Source: Bugula neritina | Lineage: Eukaryota; Bryozoa; Gymnolaemata; Cheilostomatida; Bugulidae | DNA: 64,000 nt | Assembly: GCA_964035545.1 (NCBI GenBank) | Contig: OZ037767.1 | Location: 12,737,301-12,801,300 of the forward strand | Direction of reading: 5' to 3' | Part shown: positions 1-30,700 of the stretch, piece after piece | Layout of the letters: every line of letters starts with the position of its first letter | Position numbering within the stretch: position 1 is the stretch's first letter | Translations under genes and position numbers: made by a program | Notes under the pieces: model-generated | Told to the model about the DNA's origin: nothing | Databases searched by the model: none | The model's input: only the letters and a program-made list of their open reading frames with translations

Positions 1-719
1 ATAATTTATGTTAACAATGCATAAAGTAACTTTTAGACATTGCTATCCCAAGCTGTGCAATCACAGTCCATATATGGGCTTTCATTTCTCAAGTCACTAG
101 GTGTTGGATCAACTGGCATTGGCATAGTTTCAAATAATCTACTTATCCACTAAATCAGTCCTTATATGGGCATATGAGGGCTATATAGCCTCAGGATACC
201 TGCTGTAGGCAATATTTTGCAGCCGAACAAGCAGATGTTTGTGTTCTCATCAAAACAGTCCACTCTAATATTTTCAGCTCACTACCATGTATGGTGAATT
301 ATTAAGTTTCACTAATCAGTTATGTGCATTTTGGGTAGAAAAAGTTATCACATTTCTTTCATTACACATTCGAGTAATGGATCAACTAGTAGTTGAATTG
401 ACTAAATTTGCGAGGTAGATGGAGTTTAATGGAGAATTTGAGAAAAGCTATGTTCTAGATTAGAAATGTAGCAGAAGAAGTTATGTTCTTGCGAAACTTT
501 CAACCTACGCCCCAAACCAGAATTTAAGAAAAAAATAAAAGAACTTAGGCTATCTCAATTTCTCCACTACTGCTGCTAAATAAAATTTGCTGTATAATGC
601 AGAGCTTACTGGAAGGGTTTATTGTTTGGTTTTCAGATGAAATGAAATGCCTGGTAGGACTAGTGAATGCAGAATTACAGAGAATTCTATCCTTAACAGA
701 ATATAGATAATGTACACAC
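1..719. other. intronic or downstream DNA of the bZIP gene, no exon recognised
   Basis: AT-rich sequence following the exon 4 donor of the minus-strand bZIP gene. I looked for a leucine-zipper exon and found none. No repeat or other gene is evident. Confidence 0.4.
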
Positions 720-3700
720 CTCTTCAAGCACCTCAGTGTGGCTCTTTCTTTTACTCCTGCACCTCTGTGCGGCCAGCCTGTTGAGTTCTTTCCTCCTTAG
801 CTGTTTCTGCTCCTCTGTCAGGGGTGCAGTGCATCTCTACAATAAGAACAACTGCATTGTTTGCATTTGAATAGAGTGTAATATTTACAATTTAAATGTC
901 AAAACTTGTCCAGACTTGCCCAGCCCTACCAGCATAAACCGATTTGACTTGTTGAAAAACCCAATGTATGTATAATAAGTTTGTCCTCACCTTTGCTCTT
1001 TTGGTTGACTCTTCAATTTCGATTTGTAACTCTAATTCAGAAGTTATAGAGGAGCTTCGCCTTTTGGCAACTTTAGCAGTGGACGGACATTTGAGTTTAT
1101 TGCAAAGTTGACTGGTTTGAGGGTGGGGCTTTGGTTTGCCCGACTTTTTGCCAGTGACAAACTTTGGATTCTCTGAGATAGTGGTGGGCATCCAATCAGG
1201 ATCAGACAGATTGTCGTCTGCTGGCCGCCATGTTGAACTAGATGCATATGACTCCAGATCCAGAAGGTCGACACTTTCTGCTGGACTACTGACTGAATGC
1301 TGGTCTGAAGAATAAAACAAATTATGTAACATAACTCTAGAGGACTTGACATTCCTAACTTGATACTTTGAGCTCTAGGAGCAAAATATTGTGTGATGAT
1401 TTGCAGCTAGGATCCAGGTTTAGGCTGGTGTCTGCCTGTCTGGTAAAACGGCAAATGTAATAAAGGCACAAGTAATAATGGCACAAATGGCAAAGTAGGT
1501 AAGAATGGCACATTTTCAATATTAGGGTTTGGGGTGGTGGTTGGGGGTTTGAAATGAGATTTAGGTTCGGGGATGGGGGTTTGAGTTTGGGGTTTAAGGG
1601 TTGGGGTTTGGGAAAATCTAACATCAGTGTGCCATTTTTACCCAATTTTTCATTTGTGCCATTATTACCTGTGCCATTTTTACTTAGAATTGGTTTAGGC
1701 TATGAAGTATAAATCTACTGCCATTCGACATTGATTAGTGACTGACTCCATTATAGAAACAAATAACAATAAAATTTGATAAATATCAATTTAAAAATAC
1801 AGCAAAACAATAAAACTTATTGTATTACTGTATTGACAATTTATTAAACTAATGTACAATTTGAATTTTCCATAGAAAGCAAACTGTAAAAGATTATAGA
1901 GTAGATTGCACCATCAATTGACACAACTATTCCAATTAGTAGCATTGTATATCAACTACTAGTTAGTAGTAATTACTAGCTAGTAGGTAACCCCTAGCTA
2001 CTAGTTATGCAGCAATCAAGGAAACGGTGGAATCAGCTTTATTAAACCTTTCATAAAAATATCCTCATAGTTAATAAAATTTAGCTGCAGTATGGAAAGC
2101 TGGAGCTGAAAAACACAACGAAGTTTCCACAATGACTCAAAACTTGCAGAAAAATGTAACTGTTGTTCAAAGAATTACCCTGTTGAATAGTGGAACTCTA
2201 ACTGAGAAATACGGTTATTTTTGGACTAGTTATTGCCTTATAATAAGTATTTGTACTGTTAGCAAGAAAATCATAACATTACAACACGATAGACAAATTG
2301 AAGCTGTCCCCCCCCTTCAGCACTATGGCTACACCTTTGAAGCATAAGAAACTAATGCATATTTAAAAGGTGTGTAAACTTAAACCAGAGAGTTTTATAT
2401 TTTACATCTAATTATTACCATGAGATTCATTTGAAGTGAGTTGTGTGTAGGTTACTTTATCAGTCAAATTGTCATAAAAATTAAAATATTCTTCAGCCAT
2501 TGTTTGACTAGGTTCCATAAACAGAGGCTCCTCACTTTCGGAGTACAGCTGCACTGTTGATGGGGTTAGAGCATGTTCTAATTCAAAGTGTGCTTCGTGT
2601 GGATCGTTAAAATTTCCTAAATCTGAAATATAACCACATACAAGAATTAGCCTCGTGGATTCAAATTTAATATTCACCATTGAACTCATATTTGTATATT
2701 GCAGAGCGCAAAATGATTATTATCATTACAACAAAACGAAACAATATTTTTAATGCCAATACTGTTAATACTTGAAGTAGTAATAGTAATAGCTCATTTA
2801 ATTGGTGATTATTACTATTAAACTCAATCTCATTCTTCAGTATTATTTACTATGAGTACTCTTCAAAAGGATTACTATTAGTGTCCATTTAGCAATCATA
2901 ATGAAAATGAGTGCTGCATTTATCTATACTAACTAATAAGCAGGAACTGCTAGTGGCTATTATTTGCAACAAAAAGAATAATTAAAATACCACATCTTTA
3001 CCTAGTATTACTACAGAACTGTGACTACATGCATACTCATATTGATATGATAAACAGCTAATGTTAATACTAATAGTACCACTAGTACTACAACTAGTAT
3101 TACTATTATCAGTAGTACTAGTAATAATACTAGTAGTAGTAGTAGTAGTAGTAGTAGTTAGTACTAGTAGTAGCTCCACTAAGTTCAAATTAAATACCAA
3201 ATACTGAAATAGTCAAATACAAAAAAAAATACTACTACATTATATTAATATAACTATATAATATAATATAGGTATTATTGTAATTATTGAGGGATTGAAT
3301 AGTATTATTAGTATTACTATTAGTATTAGAAGTTATTTTTATAATAGAATGTTGCAGTTGTTGGCTAGAAAGTATTACTGCATTATCAACTCACATACAT
3401 TCACTTTCAGCTTAATATTAAAATTAGTCTAAAGATGACATAGCTGCCAATGATAATTACCTGTTAAGTTAAGCAGACTAGAAGGGGATGGGTACGCTTA
3501 TCCGCATCTTTTCATTATGATAAAATAGTTGATATCATGATTATGATAATCTTAAAGTTAAACTTAAAGTTAAACTAACAGTAACAGCAAGCGTAACTCA
3601 GTCTCACAATTTTCAATGTTTAGATACCCATAATTCTTAGCAATCAGTTGCTTAAATAAAACTTTTAATCATTTTTACTCACCTGCTGATAGAAGTGAGG

Positions 3701-3746
3701 TTGAAGGAGTTTCATCCAAAGGCAAGTTGAAATTGAAATCCAACAT
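720..3746 (-). CDS. bZIP transcription factor gene, 5' part (exons 1-4)
   Basis: I assembled four phase-consistent coding exons: 3746-3683, 2622-2419, 1304-991 and 836-720 (699 nt, 233 codons), all with GT-AG introns. The start at 3746 opens MLDFNFNLPLDETPS. Exons 2 and 3 are acidic and Ser-rich (EEPLFMEPSQ, DLLDLESY), as in an activation region. Exon 4 holds a bZIP basic region, RRKELNRLAAQRCRSKRK, with the family signature Asn213-x7-Arg221 and an Ala-Ala-x-x-Cys-Arg core as in Fos/ATF3/BATF proteins. The exon ends just as the zipper should begin (HTEVLEE, donor GTGTGT). I found no leucine-heptad exon in 1-719, so it is probably off the left edge. The likely role is nuclear, sequence-specific DNA binding as a dimer. 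The subfamily is not resolved. Confidence 0.8.
1441..1688. mobile_element. foldback element copy A, G-rich telomere-like core
   Basis: Terminal inverted arms are built of short iterations of ggtaaTAATGGCACAaa. They flank a core of irregular TTTGGGG/TTAGGGG-like runs (gggtttggggtggtgg, then gggtttgagtttggggttt). The right arm reads as the complement (gtgccattattacctgtgcc). Related copies lie at 19181-19360, 30355-30631 and 36113-36238. It sits in the intron between exons 2 and 3 of the bZIP gene. No ORF for mobility is present, so it is a non-autonomous foldback or MITE. The assignment is inferred from structure. Confidence 0.65.
3118..3180. repeat. (TAG)n trinucleotide repeat
   Basis: An almost pure run of agt/tag triplets, surrounded by degenerate actagt motifs from about 3070 on, in the first intron of the bZIP gene. 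Confidence 0.9.
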
Positions 3747-4247
3747 ATTGATAATGATATTGACTAAAGAAATTCAAATTGAAATGGCAGTATCCAGGGC
3801 AAGATCACGTCTACTGACCAATGTGATTACAGATGTCCGATGATGCAAGAACAAACCACTTGAAAAGTATTGAGTCACGCCACCTTTTTACAAAATAATT
3901 TTGGCAATTAGTTTGAACTCTGAAAACTACACCTGAACACATTGGTTGTTTCTGAATGAATGAAGTAACTAGCCAGTTCAGACATGTTCTAAAACTTTGC
4001 TTACTGTGCATGTAATATATTAGCATATTACAACGCTGGGAAAATCCCATAACATTTCCCAAGCTATGCGCCCAATAGTTAAAATTAAAATTCAACTTTG
4101 CAAAAAAACACAGTATTTAAAACATTTAATTTAAAATTTTAAACAAGGATTATTTTATCTAAACAATTTTTTGTAAAATCATTATAAAATTGCGAATAGC
4201 AACTTTGAGCTATTTTTTTTTCGAGCATTTAGACAAAGGTGCTCTTC

Positions 4248-4275
4248 GGTCATGTGACTTAGAAGTCATATGACC
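4248..4275. promoter_or_regulatory. dyad of M-box/E-box-like motifs upstream of the bZIP gene
   Basis: GGTCATGTGACTT and AAGTCATATGACC form an inverted repeat with 13-nt arms, one mismatch and a 2-nt spacer. The left arm contains TCATGTGA, the M-box form recognised by MiT/TFE-type bHLH-zip factors, and the right arm TCATATGA. It lies about 500 bp upstream of the bZIP start codon (3746, minus strand). A promoter role is inferred from position and symmetry only. Confidence 0.4.
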
Positions 4276-4703
4276 GCTAATAGCTACGCCCCGTATAACG
4301 TAGAAACAAAGCATGACTCATATTGTGACACGTGTAAGAAATGAACAGCTACCTGGTCATCGGGTGGCCTGATATCAAGGGTCTGCAGCAGCTGCTGCTA
4401 CTTCTTTGCCCAAAGTTTGCAATGTAGGCTGCAGAACAGCAATAAAACCTGCATTAAGCTATAATTCGCAGTGAAAACTTTCAAGTCTACTATCTGCATC
4501 AATCAAATCAACTATATAAGTTATAGCATTAAAACAAAAGTAACAGTTACGAACAAATTTAATTATTCTGAGTATGATTATAGTAAAAATAGTGCATAGT
4601 TGTGCAGTCTGTACTACTTTTCTACTGCTTAATGGAGCATTATTCTGGACTCTAGAGTCTAGAGTGTTCTCAAATTCTAAACATCCAATTGGTCATGATA
4701 TAG

Positions 4704-4903
4704 CACCTACTCACTCACTCACATGTGTTTATAGTCACCATCTCTGTGAAAACACCTGAGTAATAGAGGTTTATTTTCACTACTGTGGCAAAGGATCAAT
4801 TATGACTGAATGCTAAATTCTTATGTCACCAATGACCTTTGCTTGGAATCAGCCATTTACTTTGTGTTTACTAAGCCAGCACTCTAACCACTAGGCCTTG
4901 CAT
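4704..4903 (-). mobile_element. tRNA-headed SINE, copy 1
   Basis: On the minus strand the element opens with a tRNA-like head (ggcctagtggttagagtg, then ggcttagtaaacac). It continues with the shared body cattggtgac and cattcagtcataattg and ends near ggtgactataaac. The same order occurs at 15313-15535 and 43421-43630. The box A-like part of the head suggests RNA polymerase III transcription. Here the box B segment ggttcaa is diverged. Confidence 0.75.
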
Positions 4904-5034
4904 TTACCACCTTCCTTAAAAAGGATATGATATGTTATACCCACTGTGATGGCAGGGAGGTAAAGTTATATATTTTGAAAAGTGTCTCTGTGTGTTTTTC
5001 ATGACACAAAACCAATAAAGAACTGCATTCATTA

Positions 5035-6060
5035 TCAAGTAATATAACACAATGTACTGTAGTATAACACACTGTACTGTAGTATAACACAATGTACTGT
5101 AGTATAACACAATGTACTGTAGTATAACACAATGTACTGTAGTATAACACAATGTACTGTAGTATAACACACTGTACTGTAATATAACACAGTGTACTGT
5201 AGTATAACACAATGTACTGTAGTATAACACAATGTACTGTAGTATAACACACTGTACTGTAGTATAACACAATATGTACTGTAGTATAACACAATCTACT
5301 GTAGTATAACACAATAGACTGTAGTATAACGCAATGTACTGTAGTATAACGCAATGTACTGTAATATAACACAATGTACTGTAGTATAACACAATATACT
5401 GTAGTATAACACAATCTACTGTAGTATAACACAATATGTACTGTAGTATAACACAATCTACTGTAGTATAACACAATATACTGTAGTATAACGCAATGTA
5501 CTGTAGTATAACACAATGTACTGTAGTATAACACAATGTACTGTAGTATAACACAATGTACTGTAGTATAACACAATCTACTGTAGTATAACACAATATG
5601 TACTGTAGTATAACACAATCTACTGTAGTATAACACAATATACTGTAGTATAACGCAATGTACTGTAGTATAACACAATGTACTGTAGTATAACACAATG
5701 TACTGTAGTATAACACAATGTACTGTAGTATAACACAATGTACTGTAGTATAACACAATGTACTGTAGTATAACACAGTGTACTGTAGTATAACACAATG
5801 TACTGTAGTATAACACACTGTACTGTAGTATAACGCAATGTACTGTAGTATAACACAATGTACTGTAGTATAACACAGTGTACTGTAGTATAACACAATA
5901 GACTGTAATATAACACAATGTACTGTAGTATAACACAATGTACTGTAGTATAACGCAATGTACTGTAGTATAACACAATGTACTGTAGTATAATACACAA
6001 TGTACTGTAGTATAACACAATAGACTGTAGTATAAAACATTGTACTGTAGTATAACACAT
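5035..6060. repeat. 20-bp minisatellite, about 50 units
   Basis: Tandem array of the unit agtataacacaatgtactgt with single-base variants (aca/act/acg/gtg) and occasional 22-bp units containing aatatgtactgt. Variants recur in higher-order blocks, for example the ordered set with tatgtact, tctact and tagact repeats near 5270-5330 and 5430-5480. The long minus-strand open frames across it (up to 396 codons) are artefacts of a unit lacking stops in those frames. Confidence 0.95.
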
Positions 6061-8960
6061 TATAGAGCAATACCAGCAATGCCATATTTTCATCTGAAAA
6101 ATCCAAGGCAAGTACACCAATGCAGAAATTTTAAAAAGTATGTTTTTTAGAACAAAAGACGTGTTTATTCTGATAATTTTCAAGTCAAACTTGGATACGA
6201 TCAGGTAGACTATTTTGTATATTATTATACATGACAAGCATGGTGGAATTGTTGCCTATGCAATTAGGAGTTAATTATAAAAAGGTTGACAACAGCCAGT
6301 TTGAACTCTCACGTATGCTCTAGCAATTATATCTAAGTGCATTTCTTACTCAGTTTCCTAAGATTACACACCATCAACCTAACTGTTGTTATTGTGATAT
6401 ATTATGCAGGTGCAGTTATTTATGGCATTGAATAATGTAGCATTGCAGAGCTCTGTCCTGCAGTTTTGAGTGAGTGCCAAAAAGTATTTATTATTGTACT
6501 ACGACACACACTGATATATAAAACATGATCTGTAGTAGAACTATAGTCAAGTACACTAAGGGTATGACATCATATAGTATAACTATACAGTCCTAGTCAT
6601 ATGGGAACAGCACAGCTTTTCAAAACACCATGCAGTAACCTTCTTAATTAGGCTTGTAGTCAGCATGCAGTTCTAGAGAGAGAGATATATCATGTTAGAA
6701 AACAAATAGTGTACAAAATTGCTGGACACAACCTATGAATAATTGTTATACTTAATTTGCAGCATTATGATATGAATTTTGTTGTTCTGCATTGATTAAT
6801 TCTCTGCATAAATTGCTCATTGGCATCCAAGTAGCTCATTGGCATCTAGGCAGCATGGAAACAGACAAATTTGAATGATGAGATATGAAACCTTCCAATT
6901 TGAAAAAAATGGTGACTGTTTGTTCCAAGGAAGACAAATCCTTCAATTCATATCATGTCTTTTTCTTTTTCTAACAGTAAATGTTAACATACCCATGGTA
7001 TTACTACTAGTCATTAGTTAGTACTCCTAGTCATTAGATACTAGATAGTACTACTAGTCAGTAGTTAGTACAGTTAGTCATTAGTTGGTTGTACTACTAT
7101 TCATGGTCGCTGATTCAAAGAGTCACCAGGCCTAACAGGCATGCACTCAGCTTTATGAAAGACCACAACCAACTCATAAAGATATTGTATCTGTATATGG
7201 TAGATCAGTGATGATCATGAGCTTAATGAATATATCCCGAAAAGATGAATGACAACTTATTACTGGGTATAGGTGCTATAGTTGTCTACAAGAAATGTTA
7301 GCCAAAATGTAGCACTGATGCATCAAGCTTTTGATGCATTCTGCAACGACTATGGCCTCCATTACTTTATTTGTTTAAATTAAATGACACTAAAATATGA
7401 TTATGCAGTAGAAGGAATTATCACCAAATCGTGGCTATATATATACCTGCTCATGTAATTAAGTTGCAACAATCACTAGAAGTAGTATAATTATAATGTA
7501 TATGGTGACAATGATTGTATGTAATCTGCCAAGTCATGTACAGAAATTAAGAAATAATTTTGCAATATGTTGGTCAATAAAATGCAAACTAAAATAATTT
7601 ATAATCACAAGTTTTTCATCTTACACTGTTTAATATGTTGGCCTCTACCAGCCCGGAAGGGGAAACCAATGTGACTAGTAAATGTTGAAACTGTTTCAAA
7701 ATTTGAAGTATGGTTAGTTTCAAAATCTATATTATATGTTTTTTTATGTTATAAACAAACACTCAAGGCACATATTCATGAGTCTTAATATTTTAATAAA
7801 GACAATATTATGTTGCATAACATTATGTTCAGCTAAAACAATTAATTAACTGTTTGACTGTACCATTCAGTGATAGGGCATGGCTATCTATAATCATGAC
7901 TGATATTCAATTCAACAGGCAAATGTCTCATTATAATTGACCAGATATCAATGTGCATTTGAAAAGATGAAATTATAGTAGCATCAACTATAAACAAAAT
8001 TATTATGTTGACAATTGAAAAATCTAACATACTTCTTCACAAACCACTTGAAGCTACTGAAAGCACTTGACATCAAATGTCTTGCATGAAGAATATGTAG
8101 GCGCATGGAGATCACAGTGATGTAAAAAAATAACTTATATTTGATTTCAATTAATATGTAGCCAGAGTAGCCGGAGTTTTTCTAATATTAGCTGCTGGTA
8201 AAATTTTCACCCTCAAAATATACTAGAATTTAAAGTTGTGCTTTGTTAAATAATAATAGTTATTCAACCTGGAATTTTTATGTGGTTGTAAACTTACAGC
8301 CAATTACCATTTTGAAAAAATTTATAAAGCTATGTTTTTGAAGTTATTCTATATAAGCGATTGAGTTAATATATAGATTGAAGCAACATACAGAGCATAA
8401 TTCTTTTTAAATTAATATTTACAACAGCATCGCATGCATGCATTTTCAATAAAAACAATGTTGCACAAGCCAATTAGAACTGACTAGTTGTTTAAAGCAT
8501 GACACTTCATACATTGTTCGATATGTATCGATCAAATATCATCGCTATATTAACTAAATAATTATTGATGCAATACTATAATGAGTATCTGCAACAGATA
8601 CACCGTGATACTGAAATATGCATAATTTTTGTTCCTTTTACATAGTATCACAACTTATTGTTGGTAAAGATATTGTGCCACAAACAAATATGCATATTTT
8701 ATTAAAAAAACATCACCTGTCTATTTATTTGAGAGATTATATGGAAGTTTGGAATGTCACTATTTACTCAAAATATAAAATTATGTTGCAATATGTGCTT
8801 CTGACACCAGTAGCGATTTAAACTGTTGACTGAACCTAAAGGTTAATGAAGAGGCTTGTGGGAAGAAACAGATGGTAGTGTTAACTGACGTCTGCTAAGA
8901 ACGTCTGCACTGATAAAAGCTCTAGTAAACTCCATTAACTACAGTTGTCTCTAATTTACC
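6061..8960. other. intergenic AT-rich DNA, no gene recognised
   Basis: I see no exon chain, RNA gene or well-defined element here. About 7000-7090 contains irregular repeats of tactagtcattagttag. Short ORFs such as the one at 8618-8821 have no coding character. Confidence 0.5.
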
Positions 8961-9659
8961 ATGGAGAGACACATGATATTGCTAGCAGTTGTAACTTTAT
9001 GCTTTATTCACCTGGTTGACACTCAAATACCCGCCTCTAGCCAAGAGCTTATCATCTACAGACTCATAGAGTCGCTCTGTCCTGGAAGTGAAGCAGAAGC
9101 ACTGACTGAGTCACCAGATGGCGCAAGTCTTTACAGTAGATTGTTGAATAAACTCGTAGAATGCAGACAGAATAAAAGTGGAATATTTGATCCAGTAACG
9201 ACTCAAAAGCCAGAGCCTGTGACACTCTACAAGACTCCAAGAGAGTGTCTTACGGCAACTAGTTTTACTGAGTCATGGAGGTTTGACCGAGCTGGGCAGA
9301 ACCACACACCGGGTGGCGCCCACTCTAGTGGCGGATATGCTTGTGATATGAATACAGAAACCTTGGACTGGTTCAGATTTAGTAGTAAAGAAAGTGGAAG
9401 TAGAATGTTAGACGTCTGTCCAGAGAAATATAGCTGTGGAGCCGCGATTCCCTTCTGGAGTGACGAGACTGCCTCGAGCAAGGTTGGTGAATTGAAGGCT
9501 ATTCGTACGTATGCTGTGAGAGGATCCAATTGCAAGAGTTATACCAAGACAGTGTACGTCATGAGATGCTCGCCAGATGAGAATGACATTATCTACAAGG
9601 TGCGGGACAGGTACTCTGGTTCATGTGGAGCAGCATTCTGCGCTATGAAAGCTAAATGA
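8961..9659 (+). CDS. secreted D8C-domain (uromodulin/GP2-like) protein
   Basis: Intronless ORF of 232 residues. The N-terminus MERHMILLAVVTLCFIHLVD is a signal peptide, so the product is predicted to enter the secretory pathway. From about residue 98 the Cys/aromatic pattern follows the D8C domain of uromodulin, GP2 and OIT3: the first Cys, then ESWRF, a CD pair, DWFRF, CPEKYSCGAAIPFWSD, a GE step, a variable Cys-poor loop, VMRCS, and a closing YKVRDRYSGSCGAAFC. I see no membrane segment or other domain. The exact role is unknown; in vertebrates this module is extracellular and found in mucosal polymer-forming proteins. An AATAAA at 9758-9763 fits its 3' end. The start follows a short upstream leader with no competing in-frame ATG seen. 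Confidence 0.8.
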   Translation: MERHMILLAVVTLCFIHLVDTQIPASSQELIIYRLIESLCPGSEAEALTESPDGASLYSRLLNKLVECRQNKSGIFDPVTTQKPEPVTLYKTPRECLTATSFTESWRFDRAGQNHTPGGAHSSGGYACDMNTETLDWFRFSSKESGSRMLDVCPEKYSCGAAIPFWSDETASSKVGELKAIRTYAVRGSNCKSYTKTVYVMRCSPDENDIIYKVRDRYSGSCGAAFCAMKAK

Positions 9660-9757
9660 TCTCCAACCGTTTGAATCGAGACATTAGAAACTAAATGTTT
9701 ACAGTTGCGCCCTAAAAGTCAATGGTTATGCATGAATAACATATTAAAGTGCAGAGC

Positions 9758-9763
9758 AATAAA
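9758..9763 (+). terminator. poly(A) signal of the D8C gene
   Basis: Canonical AATAAA about 100 nt after the TGA at 9657-9659. Confidence 0.6.
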
Positions 9764-10548
9764 TGTGTCAGTGTGAACCTTATATTTCTTTACCATGAAA
9801 TCGCTTCATTTTTACATATTATAATTTCAATAAAATGACAAAATTTACTGCCCTGATTATCCAATATTTTCTTTGCATTGTGTATGCAAATCAAGCATTT
9901 GCATTGGCATTCTCCAGCCAATTAAAAACATGGACAAAAATAACTAGCCATTTAGTGATCAGCTTTGAATATAACATACTTTATTTCCCCTTCAAAATAC
10001 ATTCACTTGATAAATTTATGAAATACAACATGTAAAAGTGCAAAATCATTTAGTAATAGATTGTATATAGTTTGAAGATTCATAAGTAGAGAAGAGCAAA
10101 ACAAAAACAATAAGTAGAACATGGTGACTTGAAACATACAAAGATAAAATAGCAGCTGATTTAAACAGATTTTTTGAAACTATGATTAAAACATAAGAGA
10201 TGAAAACATCACAGATAAAAAGAGGAATGTAACTGCAGCACACAAAGTTAGATGAAAAAACCTTCTAAAATATTACAGTAGAAGTATGCTTCTGTAAAAG
10301 TGAAAAAATAGGGAATTTATGACCAAACCTGAATATATTATATTGACAAATGGCTTATGTATAGAACAAGTGAATTCAAACTGATCACATATAATATTGG
10401 TCAACATAGAAGAAACACACAGTAACAGGAAGTGATGTCATTGCTTTTACACTCAGTTGTTTGAACCTCATTATGCTAAATAAAATACTGAGCTATATGT
10501 TTCATTATGGCTGTATAGCCTTAGGTGTTAGATACGGTAGACTGAGAG

Positions 10549-27738
<17,190 letters not shown>

Positions 27739-30700
27739 CTCCTAAACACAAGTGGCCTGCAAAAATGAAAACTGTTATTTTATTTGAACAGCCATCTAAT
27801 CTATGTACCTGTGTACAACATAGTAGTCTTACAATAGAATGATTGGAATGTTGTAGGCTAACTATTTCCAGGTTGTACAAATAATTGTAATATCCAGTGT
27901 AGTATTTCTAGTACAATATTGTTTACCGATTTTTCATAAGATTAGCTTCTAAAAAAAGTTTTAAGCAAAACATTTCATTTCAAACTTGGCAAGACTTATA
28001 TTTGACTCAGAATGTTTCTGTTCTTTACATGAAGCCATTAAATAATAACAAATTTATGTTGAGCTAAGACTGAAAAAAAGTTGCTTCTAACACAAACACT
28101 TCTAACAAACTTCACGACAGCAGCCACTTCATAGTCAATATGTTGTTATACTATTTATACCAATGAATAGAAAATATACTATTGCTAATTATTACTATTA
28201 GCATAAATTCTAAATCTGAGTTGACCAAAGTCTGATTTGAATTCAAAATTCAATTTGCAGTTTAAGACCAAAGATCTTAATGCAGTAGAACAATGCTTTC
28301 ACTGAGTAACTGTATCTGAAGATTAGCAATACAATACTGAATACATCAGGCATCAGTATTGGATTGGTGCAGTTAAATCTCGGCAATCATAGTCATAATC
28401 ATAGGCTAATGCTGATGGTATTCATCCAAAAAAGCAAAAGAGAATAAAAAGTTAATTAATAACAATAAGTACTACAAGGACAAATAAAAGCAAAATGAAA
28501 ATAATATAATTTTAGTACTAGTAGTAGTAGTAGTAGTACTAGTATTAAGTTAATGTTATAGTTAGTAACTCAAACTGTAAGTTACTATAACATTAACTGT
28601 TAGACGTAGTTATTGTTAATAAATAATAAGTATAACATTAACTAACTGATATTTAGTAACGATATGAATATCACTACAATTTAAAAAGCGAAATCAATTC
28701 TCATTCAAGTAAATACGTATAACTCAATAAATCAACTACATACTAATAAAGCTGCTGAGGCCTGATATGAAGACTGGAAGTTGTACATTAATTTTAAATA
28801 GCGGCTTCTTGTCAAACCATAGCCCAAAAATTAGAAAAGCATAAAAATGAAACCACGCCTATACAAACTCATCTTACGGGTTAGATTTTTTCTTTGACCC
28901 ATTCGATTACTCTAGCAACGTTGTAGCGAGTGCAACAAATCTATTGAAAAAAGAAGAACATGGTGGTAGACTGTAGAGTCTCCAAAAACGCATATTCGAA
29001 GTCAATAATTATTATTCATAGGTATGTGTTCATACAAAACTAGAAGTTTGTAATTTTTTAACCAACGATGTTATAAAAAGTGAAAATATTTAGTTAACTA
29101 TTCTCAGGAAACAAATATATCATTTCATGTTTGAGTCACTGAGAGTGAGTGTCACACTCTGACTCTGACTCACAGTCAGACTCAGTGTCACTGCCATAAT
29201 CATAATGATAATGTCTCATAATCATAATCATAATGATAATCATTATCATTATGATTTGGAGACTCAGTGATAATCATAATGATAATGCCCCGTGATAATT
29301 ATAACGAAAATATTAATCACTCATCACTGCCATACGACTACGAGTCGGACTCGGAGTAACACTTACTCTTACTGTAAGTCTAAGACAGTTAATAAAAGTA
29401 AGATAAACCTAAACTTGAAGACTAATAGTAATACTTCATTCTGAAACATTAGCTCAGTATTAAGAAGGTAACTCTAAATTACAAAACAAAAACCCTGCTA
29501 CGACAATATTTTCAAATAAAGAGCTTATTAAATGCTAATGCAATGTTAAGTTTCAGTAATAGTTATAGTATTAGTAAAACTAAATGTAATACTACTAATA
29601 CTAATAGTAATACTAATCGTAATAGGGCCTAATAACACTAATACTATCATTATAAGTATTATTATAACTATAAGTATAAGTATTACATTTACTATTGGTA
29701 TAAGTATTACTAAAAGTATAATTATCACTACAGGTACATAATTATAATAGTCTATTACTATTAGTATTAGTATTACTTAGCTATTACTATTATGATCATG
29801 ATTAGACTTACAGTTACACTTACAGTTACTCTTAGTATTACTATTAGCATTACTAAATTACTATTAGTCTATTAGTATCACTATAAGTATAACTAATAGT
29901 ATAACTATAACCATAAGTGTTAGTATTACTATTGGTATGATTGTCATTTCTGCTATCGGAACAGGACAAAGCCGAGAAAGGTGAGAAATTAATATAATTA
30001 TTATTATGATTAACTATAAGTTATAGTTAATAATAGCCATAATATTAGTAATACTAATAGTGTTAGTCGATTACTGATAAATTTTAATAGTACCAACTAG
30101 TACTACCAAGTTAAACTATCACTGAGCTTTTATTTAACAAACACTTATAAAGGAGTGTTAGTATTTCTCCTTGGGTGCTGCAATGACTGCATCTATACTC
30201 TCTCTCAGTTAGCACCAAGCTGTAATGATACTCTTGTTAATAATGGTTATACAGAACTTGCTATTATGGTGTGTAAAGCTGTATGTTGGTGCTGGTTTAA
30301 GAGTGAATAATATACTGCAGGAGCATTTTTCCTTGACAAGTTGTTGCAGATTGTATTAAAATGGCACAGATAATAATGGCACAGCTAATAATGGCACCGG
30401 TAATAATTGCACAAATAGAAAAGTAGGTAGGCTAAAAATGGCACAGATGTTAAATTTTCTCAAATCCAAAACCTCCATCCCAAACCCCCAACCCCTAAAC
30501 CCCCATCCCAAACCCCAGTTATGAAATGTGCCATTTTTACCTACTATTCCATTTGTGCCATTACCTGCGCCATTATTACTACGCCATTTTTACCTTCGCC
30601 ATTTTTGCCTGTGCCATTTTTACCAGACACCATGCTTACAAGCTAGTAATTTTTTGTTTATCATGGCATTTATGTTTTATGTCAACAGTTATTGTTGAAT

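Noticed and set aside
3811-4095. 94-codon minus ORF upstream of the bZIP start
   Set aside because: No splice connection to the bZIP exons and no coding character; the 3746 start gives the consistent model.
5035-6060. CRISPR-like array
   Set aside because: Units are contiguous without spacers and the DNA is eukaryotic.
4916-6237. Open frames of up to 396 codons on the minus strand (YYSTLCYTTVHCVILQ-type repeats)
   Set aside because: They are translations of the 20-bp minisatellite in several frames; the unit lacks stops. No start context or splice support.
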